Assembly: GCF_001552215.1 (NCBI RefSeq)
Contig: NZ_BCQT01000007.1
Span: 1-64,000 of the forward strand
Reading direction: 5' to 3'
Origin: Actinomadura macra NBRC 14102
GTDB lineage: Bacteria > Actinomycetota > Actinomycetes > Streptosporangiales > Streptosporangiaceae
DNA: 64,000 nt
Below the pieces are notes generated by a model. The model had not been told where the DNA came from. It worked only from the letters and a program-made list of their open reading frames with translations, and made no database searches. This document shows positions 35,901 to 43,934 of the stretch, piece after piece. Both the position numbers and the translations under genes were made by a program. Position 1 is the first letter of the stretch, and every line of letters begins with the position of its first letter.

Positions 35901-36239
35901 CCAGGCGTCGACGAACGTCCGGTTCACCGCAGCGCTCGCCCGCGGGGTGCCGAGCGAGGTGACGGCCGCGATCACCGCCGCCCCCGCCGCGTCGTCCGCC
36001 CCGTCCAGGTACCGGCGCGCGGCCTCGGTCAGCGCCTGGTCCCCGGCCTCCCCCTTCAGCAGCGAGTCGACCGCGCCGCCGGTGGCCTCGACGAGCTTGC
36101 GCGCGGCCTTCGGTGCGGCCGCGGCCCGCTTGATCTCGGGGCCCGGCGCCCCACCGCGCCGGGCGTGCAGCGACTTGCGCCACGCTTCCGGGATCGTCAG
36201 AACGTCTTCGGCGGGGAGAGCGGGGAGGTGATCTTCCAT
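32946..36239 (-). CDS. DUF4132 protein (long paralogue)
   Basis: A 1097-residue soluble protein. The N-terminal two thirds are helical and HEAT-like. The C-terminal part (about 800-1090) is the conserved DUF4132 domain, recognisable by KAFAALKKDVRTVASSQ, MVTQREWTAGEF and DYEILQPFPQLGR. The function is unknown. It has a close shorter paralogue encoded 32 nt upstream in the same operon. The MoxR gene starts 15 nt downstream. Such large solenoid-like proteins could be the substrate-binding or assembly platform of the MoxR-VWA machine. Confidence 0.85.
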   Translation of the reverse strand: MEDHLPALPAEDVLTIPEAWRKSLHARRGGAPGPEIKRAAAAPKAARKLVEATGGAVDSLLKGEAGDQALTEAARRYLDGADDAAGAAVIAAVTSLGTPRASAAVNRTFVDAWVAEHGIGFAACAVVERSRTQAIRRGGGDWVGTWVGAEHRKNDDGGGAAEETLRRVRGLLAVAAEHEYADAVERLAAHRLTWSMRWIVSYLAPTREDWVDECCAAPTPAPSGGGLRWLMYSALGTPAQLATPLMARGLFWKDATRALLVTMADGVGPGALDFFLANAGSGHLESADRRRLYETIALLPTDEAFQGLLDRIDRKHVRPALGEAMKRFPVRALRLLARAGADDLLAEHVMLHPEVVEAAQPGLPGDVRAEVERIAASSVRVPDAPEDVLPAVLTDPSWERARRPAVAGLQAPPPRLAWLDGEHREWLDADSGVGAPEGADWAMLVEGYTSGDHKTGSVQLMVHGPEELIRPLLPGFTGFARRDAHRWTRPLAARYGLDALPVAVRMAEAYPDTCADPLLPYLDEGVALLAADWLARRGKGADAGRRWLDRHGLDAVPLLVPAALATTAKRWRPAEHALRHLNGAHDLAGIVAATRTAHGDEAAAAIGELLAAHPAGTGLVQPPKIGEWLDPAVLPQVLLRGGDRALPREAARRLLELLAMSVPHGMEEIRRVCEPESVAEFGWALFQKWREAGKPSKDGWALTQLGRSGNDATVRLLTPVVRAWPGEGGHKHAVTGLGVLAEIGSDVALMHLHGIAQKVKFKGLQGEAQARIREVADRLGLSTEQLADRLVPDFGLDADGSMTLDYGPRRFRVGFDEQLKPTVADEDGKPRKSLPKPGAKDDPELAPAASKAFAALKKDVRTVASSQLMRLERAMVTQREWTAGEFREFVVGHPLVRHLARRLVWVASDGDTVSTFRIAEDGTFADVEDEAFTLTESAAVRVAHPLHLDVAAWGEVFADYEILQPFPQLGRAVHALTEKERDGERLDRFENLAVPFGRVAGLVRLGWERGEPQGGGNETWISRPVTGGRHLVIGLDPGLSAMELGANGDYQTLEHVWLADEPGEYRYRKDKKSTLRLGDLDAITASEVLAELTALTV

Positions 36240-36271
36240 GCCGCCTCACCGTAGCGGAGCACTCTGACGGT

Positions 36272-38428
36272 TCACGTACTTTGCGTGAGGTTCTCCAGGT
36301 CGGTGATGATTTCCGAGGCGGTCACGGGTTCGAGTTCTGCGAAGGTGCGGCCCGACCCGTCCGCCGGCAGGAAGCGGGACGGGCGGTCGGTGATCCAGAC
36401 CGCCGTGACGGTGTCGTGGTCGCGGCCGAAGGGATCGCCGATCTGGATGCCCAGGTGCAGGCTGAGGACGACGCGAGCGGAACCCGTCCCGTACTCGATC
36501 CAGTTCTGGGTGCCGTTGTCCTCCGGGGCACCGCGCTCCCAGCCACGCTTCTCCAGCGCCAGCAGGGCGCCCGTGGGCACGGTGATCCCCTCGAAGCGGG
36601 GCAGCCGCCAGGCCGCCGACTCCTCGGTGGTCAGCGCGCGGACGGTCCGCCCGAGCTGCGGGAACGGCTGGAGGATCTCGTAGTCGGCGAACACCTCCGC
36701 CCAGGCGGCGAGATCGCCGCCGAGGTGGAGCGGGTGGACCAGGGCGACCTCGGCGGCGGGGCCGGCGAGGGTGACGGCGTCGTCGTGCACGTCGGCGAAG
36801 GTGCCGTCCTCGGCGACGCGGAACGCCACACCGCCGGACGTCCAGACGAGCCTGCGGACGAGGTGCCACAGGAGCGGATGGCCGACCAGGTGTTCACGAA
36901 ACTCCCCGGCCTCCCAGCGACGCCCGGTGAGCATCGCCGCCTCCAGGCGGCGGACCTGGATGGCCGCGACGGCGCGGACGTCCTTCTTGAGGTCGGCGAA
37001 GCGCTGATGGGCGGCGGGCGCGAGCGCCGGGTCGTCCTTCGCACCGGGCTTGGGCAGCGACTTGCGGAGCCGTCCGGCCTCGTCGGTGACGTAGGGCCTG
37101 AGCTGCTCGTCGAAGCCGACGGTGAAGCGGCGCGGCCCATAGTCGAGGATCAACGTCCCCGCGCCGTCCAACCCGAAGCGGGGGACGAGCCGGTCGGCGA
37201 GTTGCTCGTCCGTCAGCCCCAGGCGCGCGGCGACCTGTCTGATCTTGCTGCCGGCCTCCGCCTGGAGGGCCTTGAACTTCACCTTCCGCGCGATGCCGTC
37301 AAGGTGGGCGAGCGCCGTGTCGGTGCCGATCGCGGCGAGGACGTCCAAGCCCCGCACGGCCCGATGATGCAGGGTCTGGCCCGGCCAGGCCCGGATGATG
37401 GGGGTGAGGCGGCGGACGGTCGTGTCGTCGCCGAGAACACCGAGCCCCGTCAGCGCCCAGACGCCGTCCGGCGGCGCGCCCGCGGCCTCCCAGCGCTCGA
37501 ACAGCGCCCACGCGAAGGCGGCGAGGGAGCCGGGCTCGCAGGCCGCGCGTACCTCCGCGAGCCCCGGGAACGGCCGGTCCGGAGTCGACAAGGCCAGCAT
37601 CGTCACGAGGTGGGCGGCCGTCTCCGGGGCAAGGGCGGTACCGCCGAGCGTCACCGGGGGAAGGGTGGGCGCGTCCGTCCAGGCGACGGGAGCGGGCGGG
37701 TCGACGAGCCGGATCAGCCACGGGTCGCCGGGGTCGAGGCGGGGCACGCCGGCGACGATGGCCGCGACCGCCGGCCCGTGGTCGGGGGCGGCCTCGATGA
37801 CGCGTTCCGGGGAGTAGGCGGCCGCGAGGACGCGCAGCGCGGTCCCTGCCTTCTCCCGCAGGCTCTCGCGGACGCCCAGCGCGTCGGGCAGCAGGTACGG
37901 GACGGCCTCCACGCCGTGCCGGACGAGCCAGGACCGGGCGGTCTCGCGCGCCTCGTCGCCGCGTCCGGGGAGCCAACCGGCGACCAGTCGGGCGACACGC
38001 GCGTCGAGAAACGGCAGGAGCGCCGGGCCGCCCTCCACCGGGCGGCGCTTGGCCGCGTGGACGGCGGGCGCGACGGCGTCCACCCCGAACCGCGCCACGA
38101 TCGGCTCCATCGGACGCTTCTGGAAGTCGATCTCCGGGCGCCACTTCGCCAGCAGCGGGACGAGGCGGTCGGCGGGTCCGTGCTTGAAGAGCGTCACCTG
38201 GGCATGGCGGTTGAACAGCCTCCCGCGCCCCTGCTGGGCGAGGGCGTCCTCCCAGTCGGGCGACGGGGGCGGGGCGCCGGCGGCGGACGCCCATTCCTCG
38301 CGCTCGCCCGGCGCCCACGCCGCGCGGGGCGGCGGTGGCTTCAGCCCCTTGACGACGACCGGCTCCGGATCGTCCCGCCGGGCCGCCCAGGGCGGGCTCG
38401 CCAGCACGGGTGGGAGGGCGTCGACCAT
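36272..38428 (-). CDS. DUF4132 protein (short paralogue)
   Basis: A 718-residue paralogue of the preceding gene. It aligns with the long protein from about its residue 385 onward (e.g. both have VDALP/DVLPAVL..PSW, KAFAxLKKDVR-like, and DYEILQPFPQLGR) and lacks the N-terminal region. This indicates tandem duplication followed by loss or gain of the N-terminal part. It is the first gene of the operon; its promoter should lie in the 288-nt gap above 38428, which otherwise holds only a PLP-enzyme remnant. Confidence 0.85.
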   Translation of the reverse strand: MVDALPPVLASPPWAARRDDPEPVVVKGLKPPPPRAAWAPGEREEWASAAGAPPPSPDWEDALAQQGRGRLFNRHAQVTLFKHGPADRLVPLLAKWRPEIDFQKRPMEPIVARFGVDAVAPAVHAAKRRPVEGGPALLPFLDARVARLVAGWLPGRGDEARETARSWLVRHGVEAVPYLLPDALGVRESLREKAGTALRVLAAAYSPERVIEAAPDHGPAVAAIVAGVPRLDPGDPWLIRLVDPPAPVAWTDAPTLPPVTLGGTALAPETAAHLVTMLALSTPDRPFPGLAEVRAACEPGSLAAFAWALFERWEAAGAPPDGVWALTGLGVLGDDTTVRRLTPIIRAWPGQTLHHRAVRGLDVLAAIGTDTALAHLDGIARKVKFKALQAEAGSKIRQVAARLGLTDEQLADRLVPRFGLDGAGTLILDYGPRRFTVGFDEQLRPYVTDEAGRLRKSLPKPGAKDDPALAPAAHQRFADLKKDVRAVAAIQVRRLEAAMLTGRRWEAGEFREHLVGHPLLWHLVRRLVWTSGGVAFRVAEDGTFADVHDDAVTLAGPAAEVALVHPLHLGGDLAAWAEVFADYEILQPFPQLGRTVRALTTEESAAWRLPRFEGITVPTGALLALEKRGWERGAPEDNGTQNWIEYGTGSARVVLSLHLGIQIGDPFGRDHDTVTAVWITDRPSRFLPADGSGRTFAELEPVTASEIITDLENLTQST

Positions 38429-38596
38429 CGCGGGGCTCCTTCGTCCGGGGGGTGATCATCAGGCTAGTGCGGCCGTCCGACAGGGCGCGTTCCGACAGGA
38501 GAGAAAGAGGGTTGACCGGCCTTTCGGGAGGGACGCGTGGAGATCGGAGACGGGGCGCCAGCGGTCGAAGCGGGACGTCCGCCCGGCAGAGAAGGG

Positions 38597-38700
38597 CGCA
38601 CGGCGGTGGCGCCCGTTTCGTCCGGTTCTCCGCCGGGATCGAGGACACCGGCGACCCGCTCGCCGACGTGCGGCGAGCCCTGGCCGAGGCCGCGCGGTGA
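38597..38700 (+). pseudogene. C-terminal remnant of a Cys/Met-metabolism PLP enzyme
   Basis: The plus strand encodes RFVRFSAGIEDTGDPLADV followed by RRALAEAAR and a stop. This matches the conserved end of cystathionine gamma-synthase/lyase-type enzymes (VRxSxGIEDxxDLxADL). Nothing of the catalytic lysine region or the rest of the roughly 380-residue enzyme is present upstream, where the DUF4132 operon begins. It is a decayed fragment left after rearrangement. Confidence 0.6.
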
Positions 38701-38716
38701 TGCCCCAGCGGGCCGG

Positions 38717-40102
38717 TCACGGTGCCGCGCGCATGTCCTCCTCGACGCGCTCGGCGGCCTTGCGGGCGGCGATCAGCACCGGATCCCAGACGGGGGCGAA
38801 CGGCGGCGCGTAGCCGAGGTCGAGTCCCGTCATCTCCTCAACGGTCATGCCGTTCCACAGCGCGACGGCGAGGCCGTCGACGCGCTTGGCGGCACCCTCC
38901 TCGCCGACGATCTGCGCGCCCAGCAGGCGTCCCGAGCGGCGCTCGGCGACCAGCTTGGTGTGCATCGTCGTCGCACCCGGGTAGTAGCCGGCGCGGGTGG
39001 TGGACTCGACGACGACACTGATCGTCTCGAACCCCGCCTCGGCCGCCTCGCGCTCGTTCAGCCCGGTGCGCGCGACCTCGACCTGGCAGATCTTGGCGAC
39101 GGCCGTGCCGACCACGCCGGGGAACGTCGCGTACCCGCCGCCGAGATTGACGCCCGCGACGCGGCCCTGCTTGTTGGCGTGCGTCCCGAGCGCGATGGCG
39201 ACGGGCGCCCCGGAGACGAGGTGGCGGGTCTCGACACAGTCGCCCGCGGCCCACACCCCGTCGGCGCGGGTGCGCATCCGGCGGTCGGTGACGATCCCGC
39301 CCGTCGCGCCCACCTCGATCCCCGCCGCGCGGGCCAGGTCGCTGCCCGGCCGCACGCCGAGCCCGAGCACGACCAGATCGGCCGGCAGCGAGCGGTCCGC
39401 GGTGCGGACTGCGGTGACGCGCCCACCGGAGGTGTCGAAGCCCTCGACCGGCTCACCCAGATATAGACGCACACCGATGTCGCGCAGGGCGTCGGCGACC
39501 AGCGCGCCCATATCCGGGTCGAGGGTGCGCATCGGCTGGTCCGCGACGTCCACGAGGGACACCTCAAGGCCGCGCGACACCATCGCCTCGGCCATCTCCA
39601 GGCCGATGTAGCCACCGCCCACCACCACCGCCCGGCGCGGCCCGTCGCGGTCGAGGACGCGCCGGATCCGGATGCCGTTGTCGAGGACCTGCACGCCGTG
39701 CACGCCCTCCGCGTCGGCGCCGGGCAGGCGGGGCCGTGCCGGCACCGCGCCGGTGGCGACCATCAGCCGGTCGTAGCCCTCCCAGCGCTCGCCGCCCCCG
39801 TCGAGACCGCGGACCCGCACCCGGCCGCCGGGCAGATCGATCTCGGTCGCCTCCGTGCGCAGGCGCAGGTCGATGTCACGGTCGCGGAACTCCTCCGGCG
39901 TGCGGGCGATCAGCGCGTCCGCGTCAGCGACGACACCGCCCGCGAGGTAGGGGATGCCGCACGCCGAGTAGGACGCGTGGTGCCCGCGCTCGAACACGGC
40001 GATCTCCAGCTCGTCCGGACCGCGCCGCCTGCGGGCCTGCGACGCGGCGCTCATCCCGGCCGCGTCGCCCCCGATGACGACCAGCCGTTCGCGTCCGGCC
40101 AT
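38717..40102 (-). CDS. FAD/NAD(P)-dependent oxidoreductase, CoA-disulfide-reductase-like
   Basis: A 461-residue flavoprotein of the pyridine nucleotide-disulfide reductase class. It shows the N-terminal FAD site VVIGGDAAGMSAA, a single active-site Cys48 in SYSACGIPY as in CoA-disulfide reductases and NADH oxidases, the second nucleotide site VVVGGGYIGLEMAE, VWAAGDCVE and the dimerisation domain. It would reduce CoA disulfides, persulfides or oxygen with NAD(P)H. GGGGAGG precedes the ATG. It stands alone on the minus strand; the amidohydrolase gene upstream is 65 nt away and could share a transcript. Confidence 0.85.
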   Translation of the reverse strand: MAGRERLVVIGGDAAGMSAASQARRRRGPDELEIAVFERGHHASYSACGIPYLAGGVVADADALIARTPEEFRDRDIDLRLRTEATEIDLPGGRVRVRGLDGGGERWEGYDRLMVATGAVPARPRLPGADAEGVHGVQVLDNGIRIRRVLDRDGPRRAVVVGGGYIGLEMAEAMVSRGLEVSLVDVADQPMRTLDPDMGALVADALRDIGVRLYLGEPVEGFDTSGGRVTAVRTADRSLPADLVVLGLGVRPGSDLARAAGIEVGATGGIVTDRRMRTRADGVWAAGDCVETRHLVSGAPVAIALGTHANKQGRVAGVNLGGGYATFPGVVGTAVAKICQVEVARTGLNEREAAEAGFETISVVVESTTRAGYYPGATTMHTKLVAERRSGRLLGAQIVGEEGAAKRVDGLAVALWNGMTVEEMTGLDLGYAPPFAPVWDPVLIAARKAAERVEEDMRAAP

Positions 40103-40167
40103 GTCCCGACCTCCCCAGTGATCGTTTCGAGCGTACCCGGGGCCCGGCGGCGGAGGGCGTGCCGGCG

Positions 40168-41277
40168 TTAGAGACGGTAGACGCGGCGGGCATTGCCGGA
40201 CGCGACGAGCGCCGCGACGCGCTCGGCGTCCGCCGCCGTCCACGCCCCGTCCTGCACACCCCCGGCGAGCATCCCGGCGAGGCCGCGCCGGAACAGCAGC
40301 GCGCCGAGGTGGTACAGCTCGGCCAAGCCGAACGCGTCCGAGGAGTACAGCACCTTGCCGAACGGCGCCAGCTCCAACAGCTCGGCGATCAGCGCCGGCG
40401 CGCGGTGCCCGAGGTTGTGGGTGGCCAGCCCCGCGTCCACGTACACGTTCGGGAGGACCTGGGCCAGATAGCCCGCCTGCCGGTGGAACGGATAGTTGTG
40501 CAACAGCAGCGCCGGCGTCCCCGCGTCGTCCAGGGCCCGCAACAGCCCGATGAGCAGCAGCGGGTCGCCGCGCCGCAGGTCGGCGTCCACGTCCCCGAGC
40601 CCGACGTGGAACTGCACCGGCAGCCCGGCGTCGGACGCGCACCACACCAGGAAGCGGTGCAGGACCTCGTCGCACACACGCGGGGTCTCCTGGCGCAGCA
40701 ACCGCCCGGCCGCCGCCGACACCTCTGCGGCGGACGGGCGCGCGCCCGCCAGTTCCAGCCCCGCGCGGTAGGCGGCGACCGACTTGGCCCCCACGACCGC
40801 CGGGGCGTACGCGGCGACGCGGGCGCGCACCTCGTCTGCGAAGCCCGACGCGGCGACACCGTCCCGCGCGGCCTGCTCCGCGACCGTCTCCAGCCGGACG
40901 ACCTCGTGCGCCGCCGCGCCGGCGAGCCGGCCGAGGTCGCGCGGCTCCAGGATCGACTGCGGCGTGTACCCGGTGTCCACGCAGAGGGACTCCAGCCCGG
41001 CGGCGGTCAGGAAGCGGCGGTTGACCTCGGCCGCGCCCAACTCGGCGCGCCGCGCGAGGTACTCCTCCGGTCCGGCGTGCGCCTCCAGGTCCAGGACGGG
41101 CGGGCACCACCGCCGCAGCGCGAAACCGATCTGCGAGTCGAACGGACTCACGCCCGGCGGTCCGCCAGTCTCGGCTTCGGTGAGCATCCCCTCGAACTCG
41201 GCGCGGTCGAGATCACGATCGAGGACGCCATGGCAGTGATGGTCCGCCAGGCCCAACGACTCCAGCCATTCGAGCAC
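40168..41277 (-). CDS. FluG-like amidohydrolase
   Basis: A 369-residue metal-dependent hydrolase (TIM-barrel amidohydrolase). The N-terminal metal motif is DHHCH (12-16); HNYPFHRQ and YSSDAFG supply later ligands. It resembles the N-terminal half of fungal FluG. The GTG at 41277 follows GGGGAGGGAG by 9 nt; a GTG at 41310 is possible. The divergent neighbour is a glutamine-synthetase-like gene, which matches the C-terminal half of FluG, so the two likely work in one pathway of gamma-glutamylated compounds, such as polyamine or amine catabolism. Confidence 0.85.
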   Translation of the reverse strand: MLEWLESLGLADHHCHGVLDRDLDRAEFEGMLTEAETGGPPGVSPFDSQIGFALRRWCPPVLDLEAHAGPEEYLARRAELGAAEVNRRFLTAAGLESLCVDTGYTPQSILEPRDLGRLAGAAAHEVVRLETVAEQAARDGVAASGFADEVRARVAAYAPAVVGAKSVAAYRAGLELAGARPSAAEVSAAAGRLLRQETPRVCDEVLHRFLVWCASDAGLPVQFHVGLGDVDADLRRGDPLLLIGLLRALDDAGTPALLLHNYPFHRQAGYLAQVLPNVYVDAGLATHNLGHRAPALIAELLELAPFGKVLYSSDAFGLAELYHLGALLFRRGLAGMLAGGVQDGAWTAADAERVAALVASGNARRVYRL

Positions 41278-41386
41278 GACACCCGTCTCCCTCCCCTGAA
41301 AAGCACCCACGGTTCTTCCTACGATGCCTATACGGGCAGAGCCCGTGCCGCCCGCCCCCTCGCCAACTCCTCTCAGGAGCCTCACT

Positions 41387-42871
41387 GTGGATGATTCCGG
41401 ACAGACCGCCGCCTTCGACGGGGCACTCGACGGCAACGAGCGGGCCCGGCTCGGCGCCCGCGCCGCCGAGGCCGCCCGCCGACTCGCCGGGCAGGAGGTC
41501 GTCGCCGTCGCGCTCACCTGGGTGGACGTCAGCGGGATCACCCGGACCAAGACCGTCCCGGTGGGACGGTTGGAGCACGCCGCCTCCTGGGGCGTCGGCA
41601 TGTCACCGGTGTTCGACGTCTTCCTCCTGGACGACTCGATCGTGTCCGGCCGGTTCATCGGCGGCCCCGCGGGCGACCTGCGCCTGCATCCCGACCTGGA
41701 CCGGCTCGTCCCGATGGCCGCGCTGCCGGGCTGGGCGCACGCGCCCGCCAACCGGTACGCGCAGGACGGCGCCGTCCACCCGCTCGACACCCGGGCCCTG
41801 CTGCGCCGCGAGATGGCGCGCCTCGCCGCGGACGGCTGGACGGTGAGGGCGGCGTTCGAGATCGAGTGGGCGCTGTCGGAAAGCCACGGCGACGGCTTCT
41901 CCCCCGCCTGCCACGGCCCCGCCTACGGGATGACGCGGGTCAGCGAGCTGTCGGGCTACCTCCGCGACCTCCTCCGGGCCCTCGACACGACGGGCGTCAC
42001 CGTCGAGCAACTCCACCCCGAGTACGCCGCCGGGCAGTACGAGATCTCCGTGGCCGCCGAAGACCCGGTCGGTGCCGCCGACACCGCCGTCCTGGTCCGG
42101 GAGACGATCCGGGCGGTGTCCATGGAGCACGGCCTGATCGCCTCGTTCTCCCCCAAGGTCGAGGCGGACTCGGTCGGCAACGGCGCGCACGTCCACCTGA
42201 GCCTGTGGCGCACCGGCGACGCCCGCGACGACGCGGACGCGCCGCGGGCCAAGGCGGACACGCCCCGGGGTCAGGCCGAGGGGGCCGCGAACGCGATGGC
42301 GGGCGGCGACGGACCGTACGGGCTGACCGGGGCCGGGCAGTCGTTCACCGCCGGGATCCTGGAGCGGCTGCCCGCGCTGCTGGCGGTCGGCGCCCCCTCG
42401 GTGGCCAGCTACCTGCGGCTCGTCCCGTCCCACTGGGCGGGGGCGTTCGCTTGCTGGGGACTGGAGAACCGGGAGGCGGCGCTGCGGCTGGTCACCGGCG
42501 CCGACGGGGAGCGCGCGGGCGCGGCGAACCTGGAGATCAAGTGCTTCGACGGAGCCGCGAACCCCTACCTCGCGCTCGCGGCGCTGCTGGCCGCGGGGCG
42601 CGCCGGGCTCGCCGCCGAGGCCGCGCTGCCCGATCCGGTGGACGTCGACCCGGCCACGCTGGCACCCGACGAACGGGCCGCACGAGGGATCATGGAGCTG
42701 CCGTCCTCGCTCGCCGAGTCGGTCGCGGCGTTCGAGGCGGACGCCGTCCTGCGGGAGGCGCTCGGCGAGGCGGTGACCGACACGGTCGCGACCGTCCGCC
42801 GAGGTGAGATCGCCCTGCTGGCCGACGCGACCCCGGAGCAGATCGCCGCCGCGACCCGCTGGCGGCACTGA
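41387..42871 (+). CDS. Glutamine synthetase-like ligase (GlnA-type, FluG C-terminal type)
   Basis: A 494-residue protein of the type I glutamine synthetase fold. Visible motifs are AFEIEWAL, LHPEYAAGQYEIS, NGAHVHLSL, WGLENREAALRL and the C-terminal EIKCFDGAANPYLALAAL. The change of the usual NRS(A)xxR pattern to NREAALR suggests a substrate other than ammonia, such as a gamma-glutamyl amine or ethanolamine, but this is inference. GTG 41387 follows GGAG by 7 nt. A variable acidic insert lies at about 285-300. It is divergent from the FluG-like amidohydrolase gene across 109 nt. Confidence 0.85.
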   Translation: MDDSGQTAAFDGALDGNERARLGARAAEAARRLAGQEVVAVALTWVDVSGITRTKTVPVGRLEHAASWGVGMSPVFDVFLLDDSIVSGRFIGGPAGDLRLHPDLDRLVPMAALPGWAHAPANRYAQDGAVHPLDTRALLRREMARLAADGWTVRAAFEIEWALSESHGDGFSPACHGPAYGMTRVSELSGYLRDLLRALDTTGVTVEQLHPEYAAGQYEISVAAEDPVGAADTAVLVRETIRAVSMEHGLIASFSPKVEADSVGNGAHVHLSLWRTGDARDDADAPRAKADTPRGQAEGAANAMAGGDGPYGLTGAGQSFTAGILERLPALLAVGAPSVASYLRLVPSHWAGAFACWGLENREAALRLVTGADGERAGAANLEIKCFDGAANPYLALAALLAAGRAGLAAEAALPDPVDVDPATLAPDERAARGIMELPSSLAESVAAFEADAVLREALGEAVTDTVATVRRGEIALLADATPEQIAAATRWRH

Positions 42872-42918
42872 GTTGATTCCACCCCGGCTGCATTGCGCAA
42901 TCCGGCCCAGGGGCTCGG

Positions 42919-43000
42919 GCGAGCGCGTCATCGCTTCGCGATCTTCCCCCGGTGAGGCTCGCCTTCGGCTTTGCCCCACCGGGTCAGGTAGTGCGCTCGC
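42919..43000. terminator. Nested hairpin between convergent genes
   Basis: An outer 8-bp stem (42919-42926 with 42993-43000) encloses an 11-position stem with one mismatch (42948-42958 with 42973-42983). It sits 48 nt after the glutamine-synthetase-like stop and 37 nt from the end of the convergent zinc-ribbon gene. It probably terminates both; a repeated intergenic element is the alternative. Confidence 0.5.
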
Positions 43001-43037
43001 GTGACGGTTGAGGCGGTTGGGACGAATAGGTCGGGCG

Positions 43038-43229
43038 CTAGGACGGGTTTGGGGGTGCTGCCTTGGGTCCGGTGGTGAGGACGGCGCCGGGGGCGTAGGG
43101 CTGGACTCTCACCTGCATCTCACCGCAGGCGCAGCGGGTGTAACTGACCACGCCCTCGGAGGTCAGGTGTCGTGAGAGGACCTCGTACACCTCGGTCTGG
43201 GGCCAGCCACAGCGTGGGCATTCCTCCAC
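43038..43229 (-). CDS. Small zinc-ribbon protein
   Basis: A 63-residue protein with two CxxC/CxC-type knuckles, CPRC near the N-terminus and CAC in the middle, forming a single zinc ribbon. It may bind nucleic acid or another protein. It starts with GTG, preceded by GAGG at 7 nt. It is divergent from the CGNR regulator gene, separated by an AT-rich 82-nt intergenic region that probably carries both promoters. Confidence 0.7.
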   Translation of the reverse strand: MEECPRCGWPQTEVYEVLSRHLTSEGVVSYTRCACGEMQVRVQPYAPGAVLTTGPKAAPPNPS

Positions 43230-43311
43230 CGCGCATCCTCAAGGAAGCCATGTAAGGGTTAAAATCAAGATATCAACTACAGAGCGGGTGCGGGAGTGGA
43301 GGCCGGGACAA

Positions 43312-43845
43312 ATGCGGATCACTGGCTACAAGAGCCACGGAGTCTCCGCCGCGGTGGCCCTGGTCAACGCGGTGACCAGCGTGTCCGGTGATGCCTCCGT
43401 GGACGCGCTGCGCCGCATCCTGCGCGACAACGAGTTCATCTGGCAGGAGTTCGAGGCACGCGACGCCGAGGCGTTCCGCCACTGGGGGCGGACGCTGCGC
43501 CCGTTCTTCGAGGCCGCCACCGTCGAGGAGGCGATGGCCCTGCTCAACGAGTTGATGTTGGAGATCCCGATGCACCCGCACCTGGCCGACCACGAGCCGC
43601 ACGGGCTGCACATGCACTACGCGCCGCCCTCGTCCCGGCTGCCGCACCGCTTCCGCGCCACCACGCTGATGAACCTCGCCGAACTGGTGGTCGAGCACGG
43701 TCTCGGCCGGACCGGCGTCTGCGCGGCCGGGGGCTGCGATCGCGTCTACGCCGACACCTCCCGCTCGGGCCGCCGCCGCTTCTGCTCCGAGACCTGCGCC
43801 AACCGGACGAACGTCGCCGCCTTCCGCGCCCGCAGGCGCCCCTGA
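43312..43845 (+). CDS. CGNR zinc-finger transcriptional regulator
   Basis: A 177-residue protein of the ABATE/CGNR family. The N-terminal 125 residues form the putative stress or ligand-sensing region. The C-terminal zinc finger contains CAAGGCDRVYAD, then CSETCANR with the variant CANR in place of CGNR. GGAGG lies 9 nt before the ATG at 43312. These proteins are predicted DNA-binding regulators, often next to transporters; here the FUSC-family gene follows 89 nt downstream and is a candidate target. Confidence 0.82.
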   Translation: MRITGYKSHGVSAAVALVNAVTSVSGDASVDALRRILRDNEFIWQEFEARDAEAFRHWGRTLRPFFEAATVEEAMALLNELMLEIPMHPHLADHEPHGLHMHYAPPSSRLPHRFRATTLMNLAELVVEHGLGRTGVCAAGGCDRVYADTSRSGRRRFCSETCANRTNVAAFRARRRP

Positions 43846-43934
43846 GAGTTTTGCCGGGATGTGGGAAGAAAGAGGTTCTGGAACCCCTTGAGCCAGGGGT
43901 ACCTGATCGAGTAACCAATCACCTGCGTGCACAG

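Noticed and set aside
31851-36254. 1467-residue plus-strand frame
   Set aside because: Antisense shadow of the MoxR and DUF4132 genes, which have clear family motifs; high GC content keeps such frames open.
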